This document shows positions 33,324 through 41,745 of a stretch of 64,000 bases of DNA, piece by piece. Below the pieces are notes generated by a model. The model made no database searches, was not told the DNA's origin, and saw nothing but the letters and a program-made list of their open reading frames with translations. The stretch's first letter is position 1. Each line of letters opens with the position of its first letter. The DNA is from Bacteroidales bacterium (GTDB lineage: Bacteria > Bacteroidota > Bacteroidia > Bacteroidales > UBA932), in contig JAKSKK010000001.1 of NCBI GenBank assembly GCA_024401745.1, positions 1 to 64,000 of the forward strand. Direction: 5' to 3'. Position numbers and translations under genes: made by a program.

Positions 33324-34100
33324 ATGGGAAAGGTAATAGCTATAGCAAACCAGAAAGGCGGCGTGGGCAAGACCACTACGGCCATCAATCTTGCGGCGTC
33401 CCTTGCTGTCCTTGAGAAGAAGGTACTCATCATCGATGCTGATCCTCAGGCCAATACGACATCTGGTCTGAACTTCTCGCCTGACAACGACGAGCACCGC
33501 ACTCTGTACGAGGTCATGATAGGCCAGATAGGCATCGAGGATGCCCTCATCCAGACGGAGATGGCCGGCCTCCACATGATCCCTTCCCACATCGACCTTG
33601 TCGCCGCAGAGGTCGAGATGCTGAACATGCCCGAGCGTGAATCAGTGCTCAAGCAGGCTCTTGCTCCCATCAAGCACAACTACGACTTCATCATCATCGA
33701 CTGCTCGCCTTCGCTGGGCCTCATAACGGTGAACACTCTCACTGCCGCCGACTCCGTCATCATTCCCGTGCAGCCTGAGTTCTTCGCGCTCGAGGGTCTT
33801 GGCAAGCTCCTCCAGACCATACGCCTCGTCCAGGGCGGCGTGAATCCTTCACTGCAGATCGAGGGCTTCCTCATCACGATGTTCGACGGCCGTACCCGCG
33901 TCCACACACAGGTTGTGGCCGAGCTCCGTGACCATTTCAAGGACATGGTGTTCAAGACCATCATCCAGCGCAACATACGCCTCAGCGAGGCTCCCTCGCA
34001 CGGCAAGCCCATCATTCTCTACGACATCATGAGCAATGGCTCTTCAAACTATATGAATCTCGCCAGGGAGGTTCTTGAAAACAACGGACAGACAATATGA
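33324..34100 (+). CDS. parA: Chromosome-partitioning ATPase ParA/Soj
   Basis: A 258-residue ParA-type ATPase that works with ParB on the nucleoid in origin segregation. The deviant Walker A KGGVGKTT is at residues 11-18; IDADPQANTTSG and IIIDCSPSLGLITVN mark the remaining site. No N-terminal DNA-binding extension is present, as in chromosomal Soj proteins. The final ATGA is shared with the parB start. No parS-like palindrome was noticed in the window. Confidence 0.94.
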   Translation: MGKVIAIANQKGGVGKTTTAINLAASLAVLEKKVLIIDADPQANTTSGLNFSPDNDEHRTLYEVMIGQIGIEDALIQTEMAGLHMIPSHIDLVAAEVEMLNMPERESVLKQALAPIKHNYDFIIIDCSPSLGLITVNTLTAADSVIIPVQPEFFALEGLGKLLQTIRLVQGGVNPSLQIEGFLITMFDGRTRVHTQVVAELRDHFKDMVFKTIIQRNIRLSEAPSHGKPIILYDIMSNGSSNYMNLAREVLENNGQTI

Positions 34101-35035
34101 GTTATAAGGAAGTAAAGGGCCTTGGGAAAGGCCTGAGCGCCATTCTCGGAGAGGTTCCGAACGCTGACCAGCTCCGCAAGCCCGTAGGATATGTCAACAG
34201 GGAGGTTGCAGGCACCTCACGCAACCAGGACGCCGCAGGTGTGCTGCGCGTTCCCGTCGATGCCATCGACCCCAATCCCTTCCAGCCCAGAATGTCATTC
34301 GACCAGACTGCGCTTGACGAGCTCGCATCATCAATACGCAATCTCGGCCTCATACAGCCCATCACCGTCCGCAAGGTAGGCGAGAACAGGTACCAGATAA
34401 TCAGCGGTGAGCGCCGCTTCAAGGCCTGCCGTCTGTGCGGCATGAGCACCATTCCCGCATACGTCCGTGAGACGAACGACCAGGGCATGCTGGAGATGGC
34501 CATAGTCGAGAACGTCCAGAGAGAGAACCTCGACCCCATAGAGCTCGCCCTCAGCTATCAGCGCCTCATCGAGGAGTGCAGGTTCACCCAGGACCAGATG
34601 GCGGAGCGCCTCGGAAAGAACCGTGCAACCGTGGCCAACACCCTGCGCCTGCTCAAGCTGCCTGCAAAGGTGCAGCATGACCTGAAGGTCGGACTCATAT
34701 CGCCTGGCCATGCCAAGGCCATACTCGGTGTCGATGACCCTGCAGTGCAGGAGCAGCTCTGCGACCTCGTGCTCGCCGACGGCCTGAGCGTACGTCAGCT
34801 GGAGCAGATCGTGCGCAAGATACAGCTCACAGGCAGCGGCGTGCCCAAGAAGACAAACCGCAAGGACGCACCTCTCCCCGAGGAGTACGGCCGTCTTCTC
34901 GGATGCGTGGGCCGTTATTTCAACGACAACGTCTCAGTGAAGCGCAGCGCTTCCGGCAAGGGAACCATGACCATCAGATTCTCATCCGACGATGAGGTGA
35001 ACGCCTTCCTGGAGGCCCTCGAGCAACTTCAATAG
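34097..35035 (+). CDS. parB: Chromosome-partitioning protein ParB/Spo0J
   Basis: A 312-residue CTP-dependent DNA clamp that loads at parS. It opens with a ParA-interacting helix (KEVKGLGKGLSAILGE), then VDAIDPNPFQPR, the CTP-binding YQIISGERRFKA and ENVQRENLDPIE, the helix-turn-helix TQDQMAERLGKNRATVANTLRLL, and a C-terminal dimer domain. Four-base overlap with parA and one base before the DUF5683 gene, so these are co-translated. Confidence 0.94.
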   Translation: MSYKEVKGLGKGLSAILGEVPNADQLRKPVGYVNREVAGTSRNQDAAGVLRVPVDAIDPNPFQPRMSFDQTALDELASSIRNLGLIQPITVRKVGENRYQIISGERRFKACRLCGMSTIPAYVRETNDQGMLEMAIVENVQRENLDPIELALSYQRLIEECRFTQDQMAERLGKNRATVANTLRLLKLPAKVQHDLKVGLISPGHAKAILGVDDPAVQEQLCDLVLADGLSVRQLEQIVRKIQLTGSGVPKKTNRKDAPLPEEYGRLLGCVGRYFNDNVSVKRSASGKGTMTIRFSSDDEVNAFLEALEQLQ

Positions 35036-35036
35036 G

Positions 35037-35933
35037 ATGAGGAAGACCATTCTGTGCCTGATGCTTGCGGCGCTTGCCGCATTCCAGCCGTGGACTGCCA
35101 GCGGGCAGTTCAGGAAGGAGGCATTCTCACAGAGCTACAACAACGACGACCCCAATGCCCAGAAGGACAGCACCGAGGCGGTGTTCTCCTTCGCTGAGTT
35201 CTTCGGTGGCCTGAAGCATGAGCGCGATGCCCGCATAGGCACCATGTTCGCAGGTTCCACCATCCTCGTGGGCGCACAGCAGATATACAACAGGCAGTAC
35301 TGGAAACTGCCTGTCTCATACGCCGCAATTGCCGGTGGAGTGGGTTCCGGCATCATGATGTCGAAGAACGACAGGCCTGACATTGCCAAGTGGTGCTTCA
35401 TCGGTGCCGGAGTCGCATACTGGGCCACACTGTTCGACGGCGTGTCGAACTATGAGCCGTCGCCGCGGCCCTATCCGGGCAAGGCAACCATCTACTCCAT
35501 ACTCTGTCCTGGTCTGGGACAGGCCTACAACGGCGAGTTCTGGAAGATCCCGATCTACGTCGGAGGTCTTGTGTGCGCATATCATTTCTACGATCTGAAC
35601 ACAGTGAACTTCAACCGTTTCCGCGACATATACAAGGCTGCTTCGATGCAGCCCGACGATCCCGGCTATGTGCCGTATGACGGCCCCATAACTGCAGAGA
35701 CAGCCAAATACTACCGAGACATATACCGAACCTACCGTGACTATTCCATCATCGCAATAGGACTTGTATACCTCATACAGGTGATGGATGCCAACGTCTT
35801 TGCCTACATGCATGACTTCGAGGTCACGGACGACATTGCACTAAAACTTGAACCCACGGTCATTGCTCCCTCGAACCAGTTCGCAATGGGGACCATGCCC
35901 GCCGTTGGGGCAAGCCTCAGACTACGATTCTAG
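35037..35933 (+). CDS. Exported DUF5683 domain protein
   Basis: A 298-residue protein with a signal peptide ending ASGQ. Several hydrophobic stretches (MFAGSTILVGAQQI, YAAIAGGVGSGIMM, and YGRP-like YPGKATIYSILCPGLGQAYNGEFWKIPIYVGG, in pieces) give the DUF5683 pattern; the CPGLGQAYNGEFWK segment is its hallmark. It is probably membrane-associated. The order parA-parB-DUF5683-lytic transglycosylase is a known conserved cluster in this phylum, but the job of DUF5683 is unknown. Confidence 0.82.
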   Translation: MRKTILCLMLAALAAFQPWTASGQFRKEAFSQSYNNDDPNAQKDSTEAVFSFAEFFGGLKHERDARIGTMFAGSTILVGAQQIYNRQYWKLPVSYAAIAGGVGSGIMMSKNDRPDIAKWCFIGAGVAYWATLFDGVSNYEPSPRPYPGKATIYSILCPGLGQAYNGEFWKIPIYVGGLVCAYHFYDLNTVNFNRFRDIYKAASMQPDDPGYVPYDGPITAETAKYYRDIYRTYRDYSIIAIGLVYLIQVMDANVFAYMHDFEVTDDIALKLEPTVIAPSNQFAMGTMPAVGASLRLRF

Positions 35934-35934
35934 C

Positions 35935-37335
35935 ATGAAGAAGACCATTACCTTGATTGTCCTGGCAATAGCCTCCCTGACACCTTTGAACGCCCAGAGA
36001 CCGAGTCTCATAGATTATTTCAAGCTGCCGCCAAGACACGAACTCCAGAACGAGAACGATCTACTGCGCGCTTCGCTCGATTCTCTGCAGTACATGCTGG
36101 ATTCCGTCAAGTATGCCGCAGCCCATCAGGTGATTGTGGAGTCTTCTGACAAGAAGCCCGCAGAAAAGATTGAATATACCGCCGCCGAGACCGACTCCCT
36201 GATACATCTCTGGTACAAGGCCACCCGCGACGCCGACTTCGAGTCCATTTCCGACTACGACATGGACGTCGAGCATTTCAACTCCGACGTTCCTGACGAA
36301 GTCATGATGCAGCGTCTTGCCGACATGAACGTTCCCTTCGCACTGCCTTTCAACGAGACGGTGAAGAACTACATGATACTCTATTCCGAGAAGATGCATT
36401 CCCGCATGGAAAGGGCTCTCGGAGTGAGCAAGTTCTATTTCCCCATCTTCGAGGAAGTGTTCGCAAAGTATGACATTCCTCTGGAACTCAAGTACATGGC
36501 TATAATCGAATCCATGCTCAATCCTACGGCGACTTCACGCGCCGGTGCAAGGGGAATGTGGCAGTTCATGTACCAGACGGCCCGCAGCTATGGCCTGAAC
36601 ATCGACTCCTATACCGATGAGCGACTCGACGTCGAGAAGGCTGTGGATGCCGCTGCACGCTACATGAGGGACGCCTATCGCGTGTTCGGTGACTGGACGC
36701 TCGCCATAAGCTCATACAACTGCGGAACAGGAAACGTTGCCAAGGCCATACACAGGGCAGGCGAGAAGCGCGACTTCTGGAGCATCTATCCCTTCCTTCC
36801 CAGGGAAACCAGGGGATACGTTCCCGCATTCGTGGGCGCCATGTATGCATTCACATACGCACGTGAATACGGCATCAAGCCCATGGACGTAGGCATGCCT
36901 GCACAGCTCGATACATTTGAAATCAGGAAGAAGCTCCACTTCACCCAGATAAGCGATGTCGTGGGCGTGCCCATGGACGAGCTGAGGCAGTACAACCCCA
37001 AGTACATACACGAGATAATTCCCGGTACCGAGAAGCAGCCCTGCGTGCTCAATCTGCCCTACAACTGGACTGCAGCATTCATGGAGGCCGATCAGGATTC
37101 CCTGTATCTGCACAAGTCGGCCGAGCTGTTCTCCGACAACGTGATCAAGGATATAGAGAGCCGTTCATCCTCGGCGCCCGCCTCTGCCGGAAGGGTGTCA
37201 TATAAGGTGAAGAGCGGGGACTATCTGGGCAGAATCGCCAGCAAGTATGGCGTGAGCGTTGCCCAGCTGAAGAAGTGGAACAACCTGAAATCCGACAACA
37301 TACGTCCCGGACAGGTGCTCCACATCTACAAGTAG
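35935..37335 (+). CDS. MltD-like lytic transglycosylase with LysM domain
   Basis: A 466-residue exported enzyme that cleaves peptidoglycan to 1,6-anhydro-muropeptides. The signal peptide ends LNAQ. The SLT domain shows LELKYMAIIESMLNPTATS with catalytic Glu192, then GARGMWQFMYQTA and the AISSYNCGTGNV motif. The C-terminal LysM (YKVKSGDYLGRIASKYGVS to GQVLHIYK) binds glycan chains. The start at 35935 is one base after the DUF5683 stop; an ATG at 35848 lies inside that gene and would precede no signal. Its TAG abuts the TAG of the convergent GH92 gene. Confidence 0.92.
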   Translation: MKKTITLIVLAIASLTPLNAQRPSLIDYFKLPPRHELQNENDLLRASLDSLQYMLDSVKYAAAHQVIVESSDKKPAEKIEYTAAETDSLIHLWYKATRDADFESISDYDMDVEHFNSDVPDEVMMQRLADMNVPFALPFNETVKNYMILYSEKMHSRMERALGVSKFYFPIFEEVFAKYDIPLELKYMAIIESMLNPTATSRAGARGMWQFMYQTARSYGLNIDSYTDERLDVEKAVDAAARYMRDAYRVFGDWTLAISSYNCGTGNVAKAIHRAGEKRDFWSIYPFLPRETRGYVPAFVGAMYAFTYAREYGIKPMDVGMPAQLDTFEIRKKLHFTQISDVVGVPMDELRQYNPKYIHEIIPGTEKQPCVLNLPYNWTAAFMEADQDSLYLHKSAELFSDNVIKDIESRSSSAPASAGRVSYKVKSGDYLGRIASKYGVSVAQLKKWNNLKSDNIRPGQVLHIYK

Positions 37336-39999
37336 CTATCTGCTGCTGACGCTTATCTCATCGATGAATGTGAATCCCACGTCGCCGTAACCGCGGTGCC
37401 ATGAGGGAATCTCGCCGAATATGTGCGCCACGACTCTTACGTGGCTCGCCATGCGGGGCTCGAACTCAATCTTCCATTCTGCAATCTGGACCGTTGCGTC
37501 TTCGATGGCGACGTCGCTCCTGCGCGTGCCGGCCAATTCCCAGTTCTGCCCGTCGGTTGATGTGTAGACGAGCATCTCGCTGGGCATCCAGATGTAGTTT
37601 TCCATATCCTGGAGGAATTCGGCGCTCACGGCGTCCACTTCCTTTGTGCCGAGGAGGTCCAGGATGACGTCCACGTCCTCATGCTTGTATCCCTGCCAGC
37701 GGCCGGCGCGCCAGTTGATCTTGCCGTGCAGGCCGTCGATCAGGCTTTCCGGGCCACCTCCGTTGTATGCATCCACGCATTGTGTCTGAGGATAAACTTT
37801 CATCGAAAGTTCCCTGACCTCTTCCTTGATCTGACCGAAGTCGTCGGGGAACTCAGCATCGTATCGGTAGGCGGGGTCGATCGATGTGACCATGACGGGA
37901 ATGCTGCCGAATGCTGAAGGCTCGCTGCCTGTCCTGAACGCGAGGCTGCCTCCTCCGATTATGCTTGCGAAGTCAATGGCGGCATCGTTCATAGGCTTGC
38001 CGTTCAGGCGGGCCGTCTGAATGAAAGTCAGTTCCGGTTTGTTGGTGCTTACGGTGAACTTACGGCCGCCGCCGAGGTTGAAAGTGGCCTTGCTGACTAT
38101 AGGAGTGGTCAGCGCGAGGGTGGTGGTTCCGGGCGTGAGGCTGTAGAGTCCGGTGGCACTCAGGACGTACCAGGCCGACATCTGACCGCAGTCCTCGTTG
38201 CCGCAGAGGCCGTCGGGTGCCGAAGTGTAGAACTCCTTGCATATTCTGCGGGTGATTTCCTGAGTCTTCCAGGGCTGCCCTGCAAAGTCGTACAGGTATG
38301 CGACGTGATGGCTGGGCTCGTTGCCGTGGGCGTAGAGTCCGAGGAGGCCGTCGACGTCGATGAGCTGCTCGTGTATGCCTTCGTTGCTGGCCGCGAAGAG
38401 GGCGTCGATCTTGGCGGTATATGCATCCCTGCCGCCAAATGCGGCAATGTGGCCGGCGATGTCCTGAGGCACGAAGAAGCTGTACTGCCAGCTGTTGGCC
38501 TCGGTGAAGTGCGATGAAACCTTCGTGGGGTCGAAGTCAGGCGCCCATCCGCCAAGCTCGCGGGGACGCATGAATCCTGTTTCAGGGTCGAAGATGTTCT
38601 TCCAGTACTGTGCGCGGCGGATGTACTCGGCATAGTCTGCGTCCTCTCTCAATTCCTTGGCAATCATTGCAATGCACCAGTCGTCGTATGCGAACTCCAG
38701 AGTCTTCGAGACGCTTTCGTTGTCTTCGCCTGCGGGGTCGAAGCCGTATTGGCAGAACAGGTCGTGGCTGCCGTTCGATGTCACGGCCGTGCTCTTCATG
38801 GCCTCGTAGTATGCGCGCAGGTCCTCTTTCGGAAGGGTGCCTTTCGCGTATGCGTCGGCAATCACGGAAACGGCGTTGAAACCTATCATCGTCTCAGTCT
38901 CGCAGCCTGCAAGTTCCCATTTCGGTAGGCGGCCGCTTTCCTCGTACACGCTGTACATCGACTTCAGGAAGTCAGGCATGTAGTCGCGCGCGATCATGTT
39001 GTAGAGGGGGAATGTGGAGCGGAACACGTCCCAGACTGAGTATACGGTGTAGCGCTCGAAGCCCACTGCCTTGTGCACCTTGCGGTCCAGGCCGCGGTAC
39101 TCGCCGTTCACGTCGGAGTAGAGGCTAGGATGGATTGCGCAGTGATAGAGTGCGGAATAGAAGGTGCGCATGGTCTCCTCGTCGGCCTTGATGTCGATGC
39201 GGGAGAGCCATTCGTTCCAGGATTCTGCCGTACTCCTGCGAAGGGCCTCGAAGTCCCAGTCTGCCTTTTCGCTGAGTAGGTTCTCCTTCGCGTTCTCGGT
39301 GGATACGCTGGAAAGTCCTATCTTGATCCTGAGCTTGTCCTGCGAGTCTGCAAAACTCAGGCGGACGGTGGCTGAATCGGCGAAGTCCGCATTGACTATG
39401 GGGGAGTCGAACTCTGCGTAGAAGTACACGTCCTGGGGTTTCGCCCAAGAACGAGACTGGCGCCATCCCTTTATCGCATGGTCGCCCACGATTTCGAGCG
39501 TGCAGCCGAGCAGGCGGTCGCGGTGATGGAGGTCGACGTAGACCTCGCGCCTGGGCCCTGCGGTGTACTCGTATTCATGCATCGCCATCCTGCGGCCTGC
39601 GGCAAGCCTGACGTTGACTTTCGGCTGGTCAAGATAGACCTGATAGTATCCGGGAGTCGCGGTCTCCCTGTCGTGTGAGAAGGTGGACGTCACCTGGCTG
39701 CCGGTAACTGGCATGAAGAGTATGTCGCCGTAGTCGAGGCAGCCCACGCCGCTTAGGTGCGTGTGGGTGAAGCCGAGTATGACCGAGTCGCTGTAATGGT
39801 AGCCGCTGCATCCGTCCCAGCCGTAGATGCGTGTGTCGGGTCCTGCCTGTACCATGCCGAAGGGCGCGGTCGCTGCGGGGAAGGTATGCCCGTGGAGGTC
39901 AGTGCCTACGAAAGGATTGGCATATTTTGTGAAGTCTTTTGCTGAAGTTGTGATGCTGAGCAGGACGAGCGCTGCAAGTATTGCATGTGGTCTTTTCAT
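37336..39999 (-). CDS. Secreted GH92 alpha-mannosidase with C-terminal discoidin-like domain
   Basis: A calcium-dependent exo-alpha-mannosidase family, active on high-mannose N-glycans or yeast mannan. The 887-residue protein has a signal peptide (MKRPHAILAALVLL to TTSAK). The full GH92 core is present: NPFVGTDLHGHTFPAAT, AYDDWCIAM, HGNEPSHHVAYLYD (Glu561) and GNEDCGQMSAWYV. After residue about 745 a discoidin (F5/8 C)-type module follows (GGPESLIDGLHG, DVILDLLGTKEVDAV). The start at 39999 is supported by the -7 box five bases above it. It is the intact counterpart to the deleted GH92 at 12638-14086. Confidence 0.93.
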   Translation of the reverse strand: MKRPHAILAALVLLSITTSAKDFTKYANPFVGTDLHGHTFPAATAPFGMVQAGPDTRIYGWDGCSGYHYSDSVILGFTHTHLSGVGCLDYGDILFMPVTGSQVTSTFSHDRETATPGYYQVYLDQPKVNVRLAAGRRMAMHEYEYTAGPRREVYVDLHHRDRLLGCTLEIVGDHAIKGWRQSRSWAKPQDVYFYAEFDSPIVNADFADSATVRLSFADSQDKLRIKIGLSSVSTENAKENLLSEKADWDFEALRRSTAESWNEWLSRIDIKADEETMRTFYSALYHCAIHPSLYSDVNGEYRGLDRKVHKAVGFERYTVYSVWDVFRSTFPLYNMIARDYMPDFLKSMYSVYEESGRLPKWELAGCETETMIGFNAVSVIADAYAKGTLPKEDLRAYYEAMKSTAVTSNGSHDLFCQYGFDPAGEDNESVSKTLEFAYDDWCIAMIAKELREDADYAEYIRRAQYWKNIFDPETGFMRPRELGGWAPDFDPTKVSSHFTEANSWQYSFFVPQDIAGHIAAFGGRDAYTAKIDALFAASNEGIHEQLIDVDGLLGLYAHGNEPSHHVAYLYDFAGQPWKTQEITRRICKEFYTSAPDGLCGNEDCGQMSAWYVLSATGLYSLTPGTTTLALTTPIVSKATFNLGGGRKFTVSTNKPELTFIQTARLNGKPMNDAAIDFASIIGGGSLAFRTGSEPSAFGSIPVMVTSIDPAYRYDAEFPDDFGQIKEEVRELSMKVYPQTQCVDAYNGGGPESLIDGLHGKINWRAGRWQGYKHEDVDVILDLLGTKEVDAVSAEFLQDMENYIWMPSEMLVYTSTDGQNWELAGTRRSDVAIEDATVQIAEWKIEFEPRMASHVRVVAHIFGEIPSWHRGYGDVGFTFIDEISVSSR

Positions 40000-40004
40000 G
40001 TCCG

Positions 40005-40012
40005 CAAAGTTA
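40005..40012 (-). promoter_or_regulatory. -7 box for GH92
   Basis: TAACTTTG on the minus strand, an exact TAnnTTTG match, 5 bases before the GH92 ATG at 39999. Confidence 0.55.
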
Positions 40013-40045
40013 TTCAAAATACACAGAAAGTAGATAGGAAATGAG

Positions 40046-40053
40046 TATATTTG
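40046..40053 (+). promoter_or_regulatory. -7 box for the luxS operon
   Basis: TATATTTG, an exact consensus match, 6 bases before the luxS ATG at 40060. No room remains for a leader riboswitch. Confidence 0.55.
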
Positions 40054-40059
40054 TAAGTT

Positions 40060-40539
40060 ATGAAGAAGATTCCCAGTTTTACAATCGATCACCTCAGGCT
40101 GCTGAGGGGCATATATGTTTCACGCAAGGATGAGGTAGGCTCAGAGACCGTGACCACTTTCGATATCCGCATGGTGGAGCCGAACCGTCAGGAGGCTCTG
40201 TCGCAGGGCTCCATCCATACCATCGAGCATCTGGCCGCCACCTATCTGCGCAATGACCCGCAGTGGGGGATCAGCATAGTCTACTGGGGTCCCATGGGCT
40301 GCCTGACAGGCAACTATCTTGTCATGAAGGGCGACCTGCAGCCCGCCGACATCCTCGATGTCATCACACGCACCTTCAGGTTCATTGCGGACTTCGAAGG
40401 CGAGATCCCCGGTGCCGCTCCCAAGGACTGCGGCAACTGGACGCTGCACGATCTTGCCCAGGCAAAGATTGACTCCCGGAGGTTTGTCGAGGAGGTTCTC
40501 GAGAAGATGACTGACGCTAACATGGTTTATCCGCAATGA
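40060..40539 (+). CDS. luxS: S-ribosylhomocysteine lyase (AI-2 synthase)
   Basis: Splits S-ribosylhomocysteine into homocysteine and DPD, the precursor of autoinducer-2, as part of the activated methyl cycle. The 159-residue protein has the family length; the metal and catalytic residues are visible: His53 and His57 in HTIEH with Glu56, Cys81 in GPMGCLTGNY, and Cys124 in DCGNW. It is first of six same-strand, closely packed genes; its ATGA overlaps the next gene. Confidence 0.96.
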   Translation: MKKIPSFTIDHLRLLRGIYVSRKDEVGSETVTTFDIRMVEPNRQEALSQGSIHTIEHLAATYLRNDPQWGISIVYWGPMGCLTGNYLVMKGDLQPADILDVITRTFRFIADFEGEIPGAAPKDCGNWTLHDLAQAKIDSRRFVEEVLEKMTDANMVYPQ

Positions 40540-41234
40540 GAAGATTCGCACTTGTTCTGGCTGCAGCTCTGATCTGCGGCGCCGTCATGGCCCAGCCCAG
40601 GAAGATGACGATACATGAGTTCCGCGTGATGTCGGCAAAGGACACCACGACCTGTGAGCTGACCGGTGTCGTCAGCATGATACGCAACTATCAGCACGGC
40701 AATCTGTACCTCAAGGACGATACGGGTGAAGTGCTCATCTATGGCATCATCAACAGGCAGGGTCTTCGCGATTTCATGCCTCTTGACGTCACGGTGGGTG
40801 ACTCCCTCACCGTTGTCGGCCGTCGTACCGTCTACGACAACCGGACCATCGAGATGAAGGATGCCCGTTTCGTTTCCCGCGTTTGCGGCCCGAAGCACGG
40901 CGTGATCATCGACGAGGACTGCATCCCCGACACCTTCCCTCTTTTCAAGGGTGAAGACCCCCATGGAGCGTTCAGCGAGTGGGTCAACAGCAAGCTGCGC
41001 TATCCTGAGGATGCCATGAGGAATGGAACGGAAGGCACGGTTCTCGTCAGTTTCACAATCAACGAGGACGGCCGGGTTGCCAGCATGCAGATACTTGAAA
41101 GCCCCTGCCCGTCGTTGGGCATGGAGGCCCTCCGCGTTCTCGCAAAGTCCCCGAAATGGACTCCCGGAACAGTCAACGGCAAGCCTGTGAAGGTTCGTTA
41201 TACTTTCCCAATAGGTTTTCATATCAACAATTAG
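40536..41234 (+). CDS. Periplasmic OB-fold-like protein fused to a TonB C-terminal domain
   Basis: A 232-residue exported protein (leader ending AVMAQ). Residues about 35-115 look like a small OB-fold of the bacterial BOF/YgiW kind (TTCELTGVVSMIRN, GNLYLKDDTGEVLIYGI, VGDSLTVVGRRTVYDNRTIEM). Residues about 145-228 are a TonB C-terminal domain: LRYPEDAMRNGTEGTVLVSF, then INEDGRVASMQIL and a closing PVKVRYTFPIGF. No transmembrane anchor follows the signal peptide, so it is not a normal TonB. It may connect to outer-membrane receptors such as the barrel protein two genes downstream. Function unknown. Confidence 0.75.
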   Translation: MRRFALVLAAALICGAVMAQPRKMTIHEFRVMSAKDTTTCELTGVVSMIRNYQHGNLYLKDDTGEVLIYGIINRQGLRDFMPLDVTVGDSLTVVGRRTVYDNRTIEMKDARFVSRVCGPKHGVIIDEDCIPDTFPLFKGEDPHGAFSEWVNSKLRYPEDAMRNGTEGTVLVSFTINEDGRVASMQILESPCPSLGMEALRVLAKSPKWTPGTVNGKPVKVRYTFPIGFHINN

Positions 41235-41238
41235 GACC

Positions 41239-41739
41239 ATGAAAAGAATGATATCTGTCTTCTGCGTGGCGCTCATGCTGTGCATTCCTTCTCTGGCAAG
41301 AGACCGCTCAGAGAAAGAGGCTGAACGTGCGGCTTTGATAAAGGCCGTGAACGAGTGCAACTTCAACGTCACTGTCATCAAGAACATTCCGCAGAGCAAC
41401 AACGATGCTGTGAAGTATTATGATGGCGACGGGTACATCATCAGGGTGCGCGGCAACGATGCCGTCATATTCATTCCGGGCATTAACAAAGGAGGCTACA
41501 TGCAGTTCGGTGGTGGCAACTCGGGAACTAAGGCGGCCGAGTTGGTCGAGGCCACATGCGAACTCAAGTCCCACAAAGGCAAGACCTGGAAGTTCGTTCT
41601 CAAAGAGAAGGAGAACGTCCATAGCGAGATTACATTGCTTGTTGCGGAGAATGGTTCTGTGAGAATATCGGTCGACAAACTGCCTATGACCCACTTTGCA
41701 TTCTATGGTGAGGCCTCGGTGCCTGTGACGATGTATTGA
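41239..41739 (+). CDS. Small secreted protein, DUF4251-like
   Basis: A 166-residue protein with a signal peptide ending PSLAR and then a short charged helix (DRSEKEAERAALIKAV). The rest is beta-rich and resembles DUF4251 proteins of Bacteroidota in length and layout, but the match is weak by eye. It lies 4 bases after the OB/TonB-C gene and 6 bases before the barrel gene. Function unknown. Confidence 0.6.
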   Translation: MKRMISVFCVALMLCIPSLARDRSEKEAERAALIKAVNECNFNVTVIKNIPQSNNDAVKYYDGDGYIIRVRGNDAVIFIPGINKGGYMQFGGGNSGTKAAELVEATCELKSHKGKTWKFVLKEKENVHSEITLLVAENGSVRISVDKLPMTHFAFYGEASVPVTMY

Positions 41740-41745
41740 TCTTTT

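Noticed and set aside
40054..40059. Regulatory riboswitch before luxS
   Set aside because: The -7 box ends 6 bases before the ATG, so there is no leader long enough for one.
40113..40125. TGTTTCACG-like half of a parS site in luxS
   Set aside because: Only one half of the palindrome matches and it lies in a coding region; a second half is absent.
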